From assembly GCF_038719015.1 (NCBI RefSeq), contig NZ_CP152276.1, positions 1,684,001-1,748,000 on the forward strand: DNA of 64,000 nucleotides, read 5' to 3'. How positions within the stretch are numbered: position 1 is the first letter of the stretch; each line of letters begins with the position of its first letter. The position numbers were made by a program, and so were the translations under genes. Under the pieces are notes generated by a model that saw only the letters and a program-made list of their open reading frames with translations, ran no database searches and was not told the origin of the DNA. The stretch comes from Nguyenibacter vanlangensis. GTDB taxonomy: Bacteria; Pseudomonadota; Alphaproteobacteria; Acetobacterales; Acetobacteraceae. Positions 44,935-53,630 of the stretch are shown here, piece by piece.

Positions 44935-45852
44935 TTGCATGACTCGGTAAAGATGGCGCTGGACGAGACGCGTACCCTGATTCTGGGGGCTCAGATCCTG
45001 CTCGGCTTCCAGTTCCAGGCCGCCTTCCAAAACCGGTTCGACAGCCTGCCGACGCATGCCCGCGCGATGGCGGCCGGGGCACTGGGCCTGATGCTGCTCA
45101 CCACCGGCCTGCTGATCGCACCGTCAAGCTATCATCGCATTGCGGTGGACGGCTACAGCACCGGGCATTTCCTCCGGATGGTCACCTATATGACCGCATC
45201 GGCGCTGCTGCCGTTCACGATCGCCTTCGGGCTCGACGTCGCGATCGCGGCGGAACATATTCTCGACGGAAACGGACGGGCGGGCGGAGCGGTTGGCGCG
45301 GGCCTCGCCGGTCTTGCCCTCGTCGCCTGGTATGGCACGGGCATGATGATGAAACGCCACATCGGCACCGCCGAACGGCATGCGGCCGGCATGCGACGGA
45401 ACCGGCGCGTTCTACCCCCGCTGCATGCCAGGATCGAGGCGATGCTGACCGAAGCACGCGTCATCCTGCCGGGCGCACAAGCGCTTCTGGGCTTCCAATT
45501 GGTCATCGTCTTCGCCGCCGCATTCGAAACCCTGCCCGCTGCGTCGCGCCTGGTCCACGGGGCAGCCCTGCTGTGCGTGGCGTTGTCCGTCATCCTATTG
45601 GTCATGCCCGCGGCACTGCATCGCATCGTCTGGGCAGGCGAAGACAGCGAAAGGTTCCTGAGCGTCGGCGGGGCCCTCACGGCCATGGCCCTGGTCCCGT
45701 TGGCCCTGGGCCTGGCGGGCGACAGCTATGTCGTGATCGCCCGGATCGCGGGGCCGCGCACCGGCGCCGCCACGGCCATCGCCGTCGCATGCCTGCTGTA
45801 TGGGTTATGGTTCGCCTGGCCGATGGTCATGCGAGGGTCCCGAAACGCGTAA
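44935..45852 (+). CDS. DUF6328-like membrane protein with internal duplication
   Basis: The 305-residue protein has eight hydrophobic segments in two similar halves: LDETRTLILGAQILLGFQFQ and then about residue 160 LTEARVILPGAQALLGFQLV. Each half has LLxFQ...RFxSLP/FETLP and a PxxxHRIxxxG turn, the DUF6328 pattern. DUF6328 proteins usually have only one copy, so this is a fused tandem duplication. TTG at 44935 has GGGGAG 10 bases upstream; ATG at 44953 is an alternative. Function unknown. Confidence 0.75.
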   Translation: MHDSVKMALDETRTLILGAQILLGFQFQAAFQNRFDSLPTHARAMAAGALGLMLLTTGLLIAPSSYHRIAVDGYSTGHFLRMVTYMTASALLPFTIAFGLDVAIAAEHILDGNGRAGGAVGAGLAGLALVAWYGTGMMMKRHIGTAERHAAGMRRNRRVLPPLHARIEAMLTEARVILPGAQALLGFQLVIVFAAAFETLPAASRLVHGAALLCVALSVILLVMPAALHRIVWAGEDSERFLSVGGALTAMALVPLALGLAGDSYVVIARIAGPRTGAATAIAVACLLYGLWFAWPMVMRGSRNA

Positions 45853-45943
45853 TCCGCCGGATCGTTGACTCCGCACCGGCCGGAGCCGCCGCGCCCACGC
45901 CGTGGACCTGGTCCCAAAACCTCCGGCACAAGGACTCCACGAA

Positions 45944-46537
45944 ATGCCCGAAGCCGAAATTATCCTGATGCGGCATGCCGAAAAGCCGGACAAAGACCGG
46001 AACGAGATCGGTCTGTCCCCCGCCGGTCAACCGGACGAGCACGCGTTGAGCGCTCGCGGCTGGCAACGCGCCGGCGCGCTTGCCCTGCTGCTCGGCCGCG
46101 ACTCACGCGTCCAGGTGCCACTACCGACGCCCGACAGGATCCTGGCCTCGGCGTTTCGCGAGAACGGGGGCCGCAGCCGCCGGCCGGAACAGACCGTCCA
46201 GCCCCTTGCCGACCGGCTGTCCCTGTCCCTCGACCTGGCCTGGAGCCTGAATCAGGAACAGGCTTTGGCGTCGGACCTGCGCCGGCGGACCGGGGTTCAT
46301 CTGGTCTGCTGGCAACATGACGGTCTGCCGGCACTGGCGCGCGCCATCGCCGCGCCCGACGGCCTGACGGAAATTCCTGAAACCTGGGCATGGCCGAGCG
46401 AGCGTTTCGACGTATTCTGGCTGCTCAGCCGGGCCTCCGCAACCGCCCCCTGGCGCTTCGCGCAACATTGCCAGTGCCTGCTACCCGGCGACGCCGACCG
46501 GCCATTGCTCCTTTCGCCCCCGGTCAACGACCATTGA
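45944..46537 (+). CDS. Histidine phosphatase-superfamily-like protein
   Basis: The 197-residue protein begins MPEAEIILMRHAEKP, the RHxE phosphohistidine motif of the phosphoglycerate-mutase-like superfamily, and has VCWQHDGLPALARAI for the second catalytic histidine. It is a short, divergent member that could act on small phosphates. ATG at 45944 has AAGGA 10 bases upstream. It lies 91 bases after the DUF6328-like gene and converges with the extensin-like gene. Confidence 0.82.
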   Translation: MPEAEIILMRHAEKPDKDRNEIGLSPAGQPDEHALSARGWQRAGALALLLGRDSRVQVPLPTPDRILASAFRENGGRSRRPEQTVQPLADRLSLSLDLAWSLNQEQALASDLRRRTGVHLVCWQHDGLPALARAIAAPDGLTEIPETWAWPSERFDVFWLLSRASATAPWRFAQHCQCLLPGDADRPLLLSPPVNDH

Positions 46538-46601
46538 CCGGTCCGGTTTCTCCATACCGATCCGCCGCGGATCGAGCACGGCCTGGTGTTGGCCGGCGGC
46601 A

Positions 46602-47288
46602 TCAGCGGCACAGTCCGAACCCAGTCGCCTGGAAATGAAAATGGCTGGCATGCAGCCTGTCATAATCCGGCGATAGAACGGTTTCGAAGACCCCACAGGA
46701 TTCGTCGCGAATCCTGCGGAGAAAAACCGCATCGACACCCTGGCCGTTCCATGCGCTGAGTGGGATTTCACGTCCGTCCGCCAGAACGAACGCCGATACG
46801 TCGATCGCATTGGCCGTGGCATGGCTGCTCCGAATACCCGGACGATCGCGCACATCGCGGCAGGCAAAGCTGCCGACATGCCGAATGCGCGCAAGTCTGG
46901 TACCGAATACCGACCGGGCCACGGGAAGGGCGACATCGGTTTCGAACAGCGCCCAGCGGACCGCGAGGTCGCAGGACGCCAGAAAGCTTTCCGGCTCCAT
47001 GGCGACAGGCCCTCCGGAGACGGTAAAGATATCGCTCAACGGGCACGTTGCCGTGCCATCGCTGGCCTGCGGCTTAACCCGTATGGGCGCGGTCCGCAGA
47101 GCGGCGCGGCAGAATTCCGGAAAAAAGGCAGTGATCCGAAGCTTCAGCGGCGTCATGACGGTACGGGGCGCGCGCAAATCCAGAGGCGAGGCAGGATCAT
47201 AGGACGGCGGAAGCCACCTGCTGTGGAAAACGAGCACGGCGGCGATCGCAAGGCCGGTGATGAAGATCGCGAAGTGCAGGAAACGCAA
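46602..47288 (-). CDS. Extensin-like C-terminal domain protein
   Basis: The protein has a hydrophobic N-terminal anchor (LRFLHFAIFITGLAIAAVLV) and the extensin-like domain with GSFACRDVRDRPGIRSSHA followed by NAIDVSAFVLADGREI, related to VanY/D,D-peptidase zinc sites (H and D). It is probably periplasmic and cell-wall related. The start is uncertain: TTG at 47288 has GGAGG 5 bases upstream; GTG codons at 47294 and 47345 are alternatives, the last preceded in its frame by an A/G-rich run. Confidence 0.82.
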   Translation of the reverse strand: MRFLHFAIFITGLAIAAVLVFHSRWLPPSYDPASPLDLRAPRTVMTPLKLRITAFFPEFCRAALRTAPIRVKPQASDGTATCPLSDIFTVSGGPVAMEPESFLASCDLAVRWALFETDVALPVARSVFGTRLARIRHVGSFACRDVRDRPGIRSSHATANAIDVSAFVLADGREIPLSAWNGQGVDAVFLRRIRDESCGVFETVLSPDYDRLHASHFHFQATGFGLCR

Positions 47289-47515
47289 GGACACCTCCGT
47301 TATTCGACATGACGCCGCAAAGGTCCCCCCTCCTTTCCACAGCACGATTCCGAACAGCCGCTATCAAGAAACATTCTTGTTAAATCTCATCTTTTTCTTT
47401 CCAATGCCGATTGGCCGACTTCAAGATATCGTGCAAGCAAAAAAATCCACATGCCCTTTGGCAAGCACGTCGCCATGCCAACCTATCTTTCGTGATCCAA
47501 CCAGAGGAGGCCATC

Positions 47516-47893
47516 ATGGCGGATCCAATCACGGACAAAATCGACGAAACGCATGAGCTTATCGCCTCGGACAAGGTCGAAGGCACGGCGGTCTATTCGC
47601 GCACCAACGAGAAGCTGGGGACCGTCAACCATTTCATGGTCGACAAGCGCACGGGCCATGTCGCCTACGCGGTGATGAGTTTTGGTGGCTTCCTGGGCCT
47701 GGGCAGCCGCTATCATCCCCTGCCGTGGAGTGCCTTGACTTACGATCCGAATCTGGGGGGCTATGTTGTGGACTTGACGCCGGAACAACTGAAATCGGCG
47801 CCCAGCTATACGTCGGAAGCCCTGCCAAATTGGGATGATCAAGTATACAGTCATCGGATCGATGAATATTACGAAGGCACCATGGGACACTGA
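47516..47893 (+). CDS. PRC-barrel domain protein
   Basis: The 125-residue product begins MADPITDKIDETHELIASDK and shows the PRC-barrel pattern VEGTAVYSRTNEKLGTVNHF, YAVMSFGGFLGLGSRYHPLP and WSALTYD. Such small barrel proteins are common in alphaproteobacterial stress clusters and may bind RNA or membranes. ATG at 47516 has GAGGAGG upstream. It ends before a strong bidirectional hairpin and sits near the KGG-repeat and DUF6496 genes, a stress-gene neighbourhood. Confidence 0.88.
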   Translation: MADPITDKIDETHELIASDKVEGTAVYSRTNEKLGTVNHFMVDKRTGHVAYAVMSFGGFLGLGSRYHPLPWSALTYDPNLGGYVVDLTPEQLKSAPSYTSEALPNWDDQVYSHRIDEYYEGTMGH

Positions 47894-47963
47894 ACACGAT
47901 ATCGGCCTTCGATATCTTTCATTGCAGTGTGTCCTTGCGCCGTACTCGACACCAGGTCAATCG

Positions 47964-48000
47964 ATACAGGGTGCCGCCATTATGTGGCGGCACCCTGTAT
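47964..48000. terminator. Strong hairpin between convergent genes
   Basis: ATACAGGGTGCCGCC (47964-47978) pairs perfectly with GGCGGCACCCTGTAT (47986-48000) across a 7-base loop. It lies 70 bases after the PRC-barrel stop and 15 bases before the stop of the convergent proline-rich gene, so it can serve as a terminator for both, although no long T tract follows. Confidence 0.65.
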
Positions 48001-48014
48001 GACGCGACCGCCCG

Positions 48015-48347
48015 TCAATGCGGCCGCTGATCGGGCGGAATGCCGCCCGGCGCCGGATTGTGCGCGCGCTTTATCTCCTCGGGCGAGGCCGGCCTCATCT
48101 TCAAAGGGGGCTTCGGAGTTGGAGAGACCTGGTCCCGTTTCAACTGAGGCCACTCAGGCAATTTTTCGGAAGGCGGGACAGTCTTCCGCTTCTGGTCGGG
48201 GCTATTTCCGGATTGCGGTTTCATCGCCGACGGTGAAGGTGGAGCTTGCGGAACGTCGGGCGGTTGCGCGGCCATGATCGTATACGGCACCAGTGCAAGA
48301 GCTGCCGACAAAATTATGGGCATTCGCTTGGACACCTTGTTCCGCAT
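48015..48347 (-). CDS. Small secreted proline-rich protein
   Basis: From the ATG at 48347 the 110-residue product starts MRNKVSKRMPIILSAALALV, a signal peptide cut near IMAA, then a low-complexity region rich in proline, lysine and glutamine (PPDVPQAPPSPS, KPQSGNSPDQKRK). The frame is open to 48452, but the signal peptide argues for the shorter form. Function unknown; it lies in the periplasm and could bind wall or DNA. Confidence 0.55.
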   Translation of the reverse strand: MRNKVSKRMPIILSAALALVPYTIMAAQPPDVPQAPPSPSAMKPQSGNSPDQKRKTVPPSEKLPEWPQLKRDQVSPTPKPPLKMRPASPEEIKRAHNPAPGGIPPDQRPH

Positions 48348-48754
48348 CTGAATGCGGCATCCATGGAAATCACATGTTTTTCTTGAAAATCTTTCGATCG
48401 GCATGCTGATTTTTTTATTTATCCTCATGATCCCGCTCTCCATTGAAGGCATATCGTGCCAACGGTCTCCCCACGACCGGGTTGCGGCGAAATTTCGGAT
48501 CGCTCTCCCTTACGCGAACGCCTGATCGATCGAAGAAGAAAATTGCCCATTTTAAATATTTCATTCACATATCGCGCCAAGTAATTTAATAACAATGCTT
48601 TAGATACCCAAGACAAAGCTTAAGCTTATTCAATTTTTCCTCACATTATGGTGTTAATTTTTTTGACAATTATGGATATTTTTGTGCTTTTATTTGCATG
48701 CGGGTCGTCCGCCTAAGGCGAAACGCTTCTCTCTTAAATCGACAGGAGGAAATA

Positions 48755-49165
48755 ATGGCCCAGACACGTGGTTTCGGTGCGATGGATGAAAAGAAACAAC
48801 AGGATATCGCGTCGAAGGGCGGCCAGAGCGTCGCCCCTGAAAACCGATCTTTTTCCAAGGATCATGAACTCGCCGCCGAAGCCGGTCGCAAGGGCGGGCA
48901 AAGCGTGGCACCCGAGGATCGCTCCTTCTCCAAGGATCATGAGCTCGCCGCCGAAGCCGGCCGCAAGGGCGGACAAAGCGTGGCGCCGGAAGATCGCTCC
49001 TTCTCCAAGGATCATGAACTCGCCGCCGAAGCCGGCCGCAAGGGCGGGCAAAGCGTGGCGCCCGAGGATCGCTCCTTCTCCAAGGATCATGAACTCGCCG
49101 CCGAGGCCGGCCGCAAAGGGGGTAGCGCAAGTCACGGTTCGGACGACACCGGCGACGGCAGCTAG
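48755..49165 (+). CDS. KGG-repeat general stress protein
   Basis: The 136-residue hydrophilic protein starts MAQTRGFGAMDEKKQQDIAS and consists of four tandem 25-residue repeats KGGQSVAPEDRSFSKDHELA then AEAGR, followed by KGGSASHGSDDTG. The KGG motif is that of con-10/GsiB-type stress proteins, predicted disordered and water-binding. ATG at 48755 has AGGAGG 6 bases upstream. Upstream, TTGACA at 48663 with a weak -10 18 bases later suggests its own promoter. Probably induced by desiccation, ethanol or salt. Confidence 0.88.
   Translation: MAQTRGFGAMDEKKQQDIASKGGQSVAPENRSFSKDHELAAEAGRKGGQSVAPEDRSFSKDHELAAEAGRKGGQSVAPEDRSFSKDHELAAEAGRKGGQSVAPEDRSFSKDHELAAEAGRKGGSASHGSDDTGDGS
48815..49114 (+). 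repeat. Four 75-bp tandem repeats inside the KGG-protein gene
   Basis: The 300 bases encode four nearly identical 25-codon units. Synonymous differences are few (GTGGCACCCGAGG versus GTGGCGCCGGAAG), so the copies are recently homogenised. Copy number probably varies between strains by slippage or recombination. Confidence 0.85.
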
Positions 49166-49267
49166 AGCAGATCCCATTCAAACGGAATCGTTTGAATGGG
49201 TGAAGATGCTCGATAAAATAACGACATAGAGCATTTCCGCTGAACCGGTGTTCAGTGGAAATGCTCT
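49163..49267. repeat. GAGCAT-family double-hairpin element
   Basis: Hairpin 1 is GAGCAGAT, a 12-bp stem CCCATTCAAACG (49173-49184) with its complement at 49189-49200, then GAAGATGCTC. A linker GATAAAATAACGACAT follows. Hairpin 2 (49228-49267) is the same GAGCATTTCCGCTGAAC stem as at 25752, with one mismatch. The element overlaps the KGG-protein stop codon at its first base and probably acts as its terminator. Confidence 0.75.
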
Positions 49268-49382
49268 AAGGTATAATCTCCCTCGGGAAAAACAGATTGG
49301 CAGAGAGCGGAAAAGCCGTGGCGCACCGCGCGACGGCAGCCCGCTCTCATGCATCATTCAACGGACATGGAAATGCGGACCC

Positions 49383-49685
49383 TCATCCCCTTTTTCCACG
49401 TGAGCGGCCACGCTCCAGAGTCCGATCCTGCGCCGCCTTACCTTCCGCTTCGGCCTGGAATGTTTCGCCTTTCCGCTCTTTCTCTTTGGTACGTCTAAGA
49501 TTTTCTTTATTTTTCTTTCCGGATTCCTGCCGTGTCGCGCCAGCCTCATGCAGCGCAATCGCGATCGCCTGCTGCGGCTTCTTCACCGGCTTTCCATCCT
49601 GCCCGCGCGTCTTGAGTTCCCCATGCTTGAACTCATGCATCACCCGTTCGACCGTCTCTTTCTGTTCCCTCGACTGTTTTGCCAT
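49383..49685 (-). CDS. DUF6496-type small stress-associated protein
   Basis: The 100-residue product begins MAKQSREQKETVERVMHEFK and has HGELKTRGQDGKPVKKPQQA then IAIALHEAGATRQ, the DUF6496 core, followed by a very basic tail (KKNKENLRRTKEKERKG and ERGRSRGKRG). Such proteins are small, cytoplasmic and may bind nucleic acid. ATG at 49685 is chosen because the family begins there. It converges with the repeat element and KGG gene. Confidence 0.85.
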   Translation of the reverse strand: MAKQSREQKETVERVMHEFKHGELKTRGQDGKPVKKPQQAIAIALHEAGATRQESGKKNKENLRRTKEKERKGETFQAEAEGKAAQDRTLERGRSRGKRG

Positions 49686-50192
49686 GATGGTACTCCATTC
49701 GTGCGTAGCTTGCCGCCGACGTCCGTCCATGGACTCCAGACTAAGAAACGCAGATGGAGACGGATACGGCATTATCAAGCGTGTTTTGCCGGTTCCTTTT
49801 GTTTTTTCCTATGTGGTATTTGATATGACCTTGCCCCCTGAAATTGAAGTAAGTGCCAGATTATAAGACGTGATTGGCGTAGGTCATGATGCGATGGACA
49901 CCATCCATGATATCCGGGGCAACCTCAGCGCTGCCGTCATCGTTACGGCCATATCGATCTGCCGTCGATCCGGCCGATTGTGACGCGGAGTGGAACCGTT
50001 CGATGGCCGCTGCCGGGCTGTGGCCGGCGTTATCGGGCCGAGGCACGAACATGACCGCCGCCACCAGGGCGATCAGCGACACGCTGCTCTCGGCCCGGAT
50101 CTGTGGACGTGGCGGCGGCAGTTGCGGTGGGGGCGAGCTTGGCGGCTGGGCTCGCGTCAATAATGCATCCCTCAAAGCCTGGGACTAAACGC
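49686..50192. other. Region without a supported gene
   Basis: About 500 bases between the DUF6496 and GlxA-type genes. The first 175 bases are the AT-rich promoter side of DUF6496. A 104-codon open frame at 49861-50175 on the minus strand, with LPPPRPQIRAES and ADRYGRNDDGS, has no family I know and a competing frame on the other strand. I do not call it a gene. Confidence 0.3.
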
Positions 50193-51161
50193 TTAGGCTC
50201 TATGACGACTTGACCGACGCAGAGCCTGTGGCGGCTGTCCATAAACGCGCAGGCATGCACGACGCATGCGTTCGAGATCACGGAAGCCGACATGCAAGGC
50301 GATCTGGTTGAGCGGTTCGCTCGTATTTTCGATACGTGGGAGAGCGGCGTCACACCGCAGGCGCTCAACAGCGCGAGCCGGCGTCTCCCCCGTCTCCACG
50401 ACGAACTGTCGGGCAAACTGGCGTGGACTGATCTTCGCGACATCTGCCAGTTGCTCAACCGACAATGGCTCCCGCAAGTGCGTATGAATATAGGCAATAG
50501 CATCGCGAATGCGCCCCGGGCGCGGCTCCAGGTCGAGAAGAGTCGAAAACTGAGACTGGCCGCCACTGCGGCGATGATAAACCACAAGTTCTCTTGCGAC
50601 AGCCTTGGATGTTTCGATCCCAAAATCCTCTTCGATCATCGCCAGTGCAAGGTCAATGCCGGCGGTAATGCCGGCCGAGGTCCAGATCGCACCGTCGTGA
50701 ATGAAAATCCGGTCGGCCTCGACCTTGAGCAAAGGGTAGCGACGCTGGAGATCAGCCGTATGACGCCAATGGGTCGTCACGCGATGTCCGTCAAGCAGCC
50801 CGGCTGCCGCCAGAACGAACGTTCCTGTGCAGACGCTGGCGCTGCGCCGCGCATGGGGCGCCAGCATGCGCACGAGTGCAATCAGATCAGTCTGCCGGGA
50901 GAGCATCTCCGTGTCGGGGGCCCCCACGATCACAAGCGTATCGAGGCGCCCGGGCACAGATGGCTGGGCGGTGTCGATTGTCACTCCCGATGAACTGGCC
51001 ACGGGCCCACCGGACACCGAGACGGTCCGGATGTCATAGCCCGTCGGATGAAAGTCGCGCGCCAGATGAAACGCGCATAACGGGCCACTCACGTCGAGGA
51101 GTTCGAAGCCGGGAAACACGACGAACCAGATGGTAAGGGTATCGGAGGGAATCGGCATCAT
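50193..51161 (-). CDS. GlxA-family AraC regulator (DJ-1/PfpI plus HTH)
   Basis: The 322-residue protein joins a DJ-1/PfpI-like sensing domain (IWFVVFPGFELLDVSGPLCA, VCTGTFVLAAAGLLDGHRVT) to a C-terminal AraC helix-turn-helix (PLSVEQLADVAKISPRQFAR, HVGFRDLERMRRACLRVYG). GlxA-type regulators respond to metabolites or aldehydes and activate the divergent gene. Its start is 167 bases from the divergent HD-domain gene, with an inverted repeat between. It is a paralogue of the regulator at 53631. Confidence 0.9.
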   Translation of the reverse strand: MMPIPSDTLTIWFVVFPGFELLDVSGPLCAFHLARDFHPTGYDIRTVSVSGGPVASSSGVTIDTAQPSVPGRLDTLVIVGAPDTEMLSRQTDLIALVRMLAPHARRSASVCTGTFVLAAAGLLDGHRVTTHWRHTADLQRRYPLLKVEADRIFIHDGAIWTSAGITAGIDLALAMIEEDFGIETSKAVARELVVYHRRSGGQSQFSTLLDLEPRPGRIRDAIAYIHTHLREPLSVEQLADVAKISPRQFARQFVVETGETPARAVERLRCDAALPRIENTSEPLNQIALHVGFRDLERMRRACLRVYGQPPQALRRSSRHRA

Positions 51162-51164
51162 CGT

Positions 51165-51220
51165 CTGTCACTCTATGGCAGAATACGAGGTATATATGTC
51201 ATTTCTGCCATCCCCGACAG
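51165..51220. promoter_or_regulatory. Inverted repeat in the GlxA/HD-protein divergent promoter
   Basis: ATGGCAGAA (51175-51183) and TTCTGCCAT (51203-51211) are perfect inverted repeats 19 bases apart, flanked by an outer CTGTC (51165) and GACAG (51216). The site starts four bases before the GlxA-type ATG and reaches toward the HD-protein promoter, so it is the probable binding site of that regulator. Confidence 0.65.
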
Positions 51221-51328
51221 AGAATAGAATCCGAATGAGACGATACGCCTCATGAGGCAGGCGGTCGCCGGATGGTCGCGACACCGTTGTCAGGATCGCC
51301 GGAGCCGGAAAAAAAAGGAGCTTACATC

Positions 51329-51988
51329 ATGATAGATACGCTTCGTTCTGGGACGAGCATCAATGGCATCGTTGTGCCGGACTCTTCTCTTGGCCGCGCG
51401 ATCACGGAGTTCATTCGTGATATCGAAAGCGAACTGCTCTTTAATCATTCAAGCCGCGTCTACTTCTTCGGCGCGCTTGCCGGGCAGCAGCGCGAACTGA
51501 CCTTCAATCCCGAACTCCTCTATGCTGCCGCGATGTTCCACGATATCGGATTGATGCCATCGCACAGCAGCGAGACTCTTCGTTTCGAAGTTGACGGCGC
51601 CAATGCCGCACGGGACTTCCTCAAGAGTCACGATGTCGATCCATCTGACATCGAAAAGGTCTGGACGGGCATCGCCCTCCACACGACCCCAGGCGTGCCG
51701 GAATTCATGCATCCCGTGATCGCGCTCACCACGGCCGGCGTCGAAATGGATGTTCTCGGCCTTACGTACGACCAATATCCCGACGCGGTCCGCGAGGCAA
51801 TCGTCGCCGCCTTTCCAAGGGCACCGCATTTCAAGGAAGATATCATCCAGGCATTCTACGACGGTATCCGCCATAAGCCGGACACGACCTTCGGCAACGT
51901 AAAGGCGGATGTGATCGCTGATAAGGAGCCGCATTTTCACAAAGGAAACTTCTGCTCAATCATCCGCACATCGCGCTGGAATGCCTGA
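51329..51988 (+). CDS. HD-domain protein, cyanamide hydratase-like
   Basis: The 219-residue protein has the HD metal-binding pattern: NHSSRVYFFGA, AAMFHDIGLMPSH and ALHTTPGVPE, plus the C-terminal KPDTTFGNVKADVI of the DDI2/cyanamide hydratase group. Such enzymes hydrate small nitriles or hydrolyse phosphoesters. ATG at 51329 has AAGGAG 8 bases upstream. It is divergent from a GlxA-type regulator that probably controls it. Confidence 0.87.
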   Translation: MIDTLRSGTSINGIVVPDSSLGRAITEFIRDIESELLFNHSSRVYFFGALAGQQRELTFNPELLYAAAMFHDIGLMPSHSSETLRFEVDGANAARDFLKSHDVDPSDIEKVWTGIALHTTPGVPEFMHPVIALTTAGVEMDVLGLTYDQYPDAVREAIVAAFPRAPHFKEDIIQAFYDGIRHKPDTTFGNVKADVIADKEPHFHKGNFCSIIRTSRWNA

Positions 51989-52011
51989 TCCCGACCGCCT
52001 GGTCCAGATGA

Positions 52012-52281
52012 CCGCGCTTCAGCCCCAGGAGCGCCAATATTCATATCAACGGGTATGTCATTGCCGGAGGAGGCGGCCGAGGCTGCACGTTCGGCGATCC
52101 GATGAAAGACATCACGGCGCGTTACGGGCCCGATGGCCTGATCAGATTGCTTAAGCAGCCCTCTTACAACTCTATCCTCACCTATGGCCGCCTGCCCGAA
52201 TACGGAAAGTATCGCGACCATCCATCTCTCGGAAACGAGACTGTCGCCGCAGCACAGGTTCTCGCTGCCGGATGCGAATAA
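52012..52281 (+). pseudogene. Open fragment lacking a start, unknown family
   Basis: This frame is open from a stop at 52009 to TAA at 52279 and reads ANIHINGYVIAGGGGRGCTF, then GDPMKDITARYGPDGLIRLL and PEYGKYRDHPSLGNETVAAA. It looks like the 3' end of a real protein (even amino acid use, GC-rich third positions) but no ATG or ribosome site is present near its start. I do not recognise the family. It is probably the tail of a truncated gene. Confidence 0.35.
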
Positions 52282-52297
52282 GCCAAACCGCGGCCGG

Positions 52298-52680
52298 TTA
52301 CCCTGCTTCCGGAGGGGTAACGAGGAGGGCGCCCCTGAAGCCGCGGACCTGTTCAGTGAGGCGGACAAGATCGGATACCGGAGCGCCAATCGCTTGAGCA
52401 GGGTCGTCGCGAAGCATGTTGCGTCCTGGCGCAACGCAACGCCTTTCGAACGCGGCGTTACGACGGCCTGGCGCTCATCGTCCGAATTGCGTTGGCGTCG
52501 CACGAATTCCGCAGCTTCCGGACGCGTCACGAGAGGCGTTATCGTACTCGACTCCAGTGCGAGGCGATCGGCGACCGCTCCGACGGATTGCCCGTTCTTC
52601 TCCCAGAGCACGTTCATGACGAGATACTGCGGATAGGTGGTACCAAGCCGAAGCAACTCTTCGCAACGGGCTATTCCGCT
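52298..52680 (-). pseudogene. OhrR/MarR-family regulator remnant, frameshifted
   Basis: On the minus strand the frame reads LGTTYPQYLVMNVLWEKNGQ, LALESSTITPLVTR and RQRNSDDERQAVVT, the OhrR winged helix. Near 52395 a one-base shift moves the similarity to another frame, AIGAPVSDLVRLTEQVRGFR, which ends at 52298. The N-terminus with the sensing cysteine is missing, and a stop lies just upstream. It is a decayed second OhrR-type gene. Confidence 0.65.
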
Positions 52681-52704
52681 TGTTTCCTTTTACCGAAGCG
52701 GCGA

Positions 52705-53511
52705 TCACGTGAGATCGCCGTTGGTGTAGCGAGCGGCCGGAAGCGAACGCGAGAGGTTCGGCATCAAGGCATGGCGGGCGTTCTCGTAGGCTTCCCAGTC
52801 CGCGACATCGGGCAGCGAGGGGATCGTCACCAGTTCGCCCTGGTCCAGCCCCGCCAGAGCGGCGTCGACCATGTCCGTTGCCTTCATGACGATGCCGGAC
52901 GGCAGGTGCTCGATCGGCGTGCCCGCCGCATTCCAGAACTCGGTGGCCGTGGCACCCGGCAGAACCGCCTGGACGTTGACACCGGTACCAGCCAGTTCCT
53001 TGTGCAATGACTGGGTCAGCGCCAACACGAAGGCCTTGGTGCCACCGTACACACCGTTCAGGACTTCAGGCGCAATGGCGCCAATCGACGAAATATTGAC
53101 GATTAGCCCCTGTCCGCGGGCCACAAAACCCGGTAGCGCGGCATAGGTGAGTCGCGTGAGAGCGGTGACGTTCAGCCCGATCATCGCCTCCATCGCGTCG
53201 ATATCGGATTGGAGAGCGGGCGCCGTCGCGCCGACACCGGCATTGTTGACCAGCGTGGTGATGCTGTGATCAGTCTTCAGAATGTCTGCCACCCGGCGGA
53301 CGTCTGCGTCCTGACCCAGATCGGCGGTTACGACCTCAACGGACCGACCGGTCTCGTCGCTGATCCGCGCCGCCAGTTCGTCGAGCCGTGCGCGATTGCG
53401 CGCGACCAGGATCAGGTCATAACCGCGTCGGGCCAGCCGGTCCGCGTAGATCGCGCCGATCCCCGACGATGCTCCCGTCACCAGCGCCGTTCCCGGATGT
53501 TGCGTTGCCAT
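52705..53511 (-). CDS. SDR-family oxidoreductase, DltE-like
   Basis: The 268-residue enzyme has TALVTGASSGIGAIYADRLA, LVNNAGVGAT, NISSIGAIAP and YGGTKAFVLAL (YxxxK), ending LMPNLSRSLPAARYTNG. The pattern TALVTGASSGIG with VEVVTADL matches the DltE/YdfG-like branch. ATG at 53511 is chosen as the family start. It is divergent from a GlxA-type regulator across a perfect 12-base inverted repeat. The substrate is unknown. Confidence 0.9.
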   Translation of the reverse strand: MATQHPGTALVTGASSGIGAIYADRLARRGYDLILVARNRARLDELAARISDETGRSVEVVTADLGQDADVRRVADILKTDHSITTLVNNAGVGATAPALQSDIDAMEAMIGLNVTALTRLTYAALPGFVARGQGLIVNISSIGAIAPEVLNGVYGGTKAFVLALTQSLHKELAGTGVNVQAVLPGATATEFWNAAGTPIEHLPSGIVMKATDMVDAALAGLDQGELVTIPSLPDVADWEAYENARHALMPNLSRSLPAARYTNGDLT

Positions 53512-53578
53512 TACCTTGGTTCCTTTTCGATGCGAAGGCGTGATGCCGTCGCTGGGTGGGACCATAGGCGGGCTGGCT

Positions 53579-53617
53579 TTTGTCTTGAATGTCGTATAAG
53601 CGTCAATTCAAGACAAA
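53579..53617. promoter_or_regulatory. Perfect 12-bp inverted repeat in the SDR/GlxA divergent promoter
   Basis: TTTGTCTTGAAT (53579-53590) and ATTCAAGACAAA (53606-53617) are exact inverted repeats with a 15-base spacer. The right arm overlaps the AAAGGAG ribosome site of the GlxA-type gene and the left arm faces the SDR promoter, so binding would affect both genes. Confidence 0.7.
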
Positions 53618-53630
53618 GGAGATCGCAGCT

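Noticed and set aside
48815..49114. Regular 75-base repeats considered as a CRISPR array
   Set aside because: The repeats are contiguous without unique spacers and encode the in-frame KGG repeats of a protein.
49861..50175. 104-codon open frame on the minus strand
   Set aside because: No family, no ribosome site and an equally long open frame on the opposite strand.
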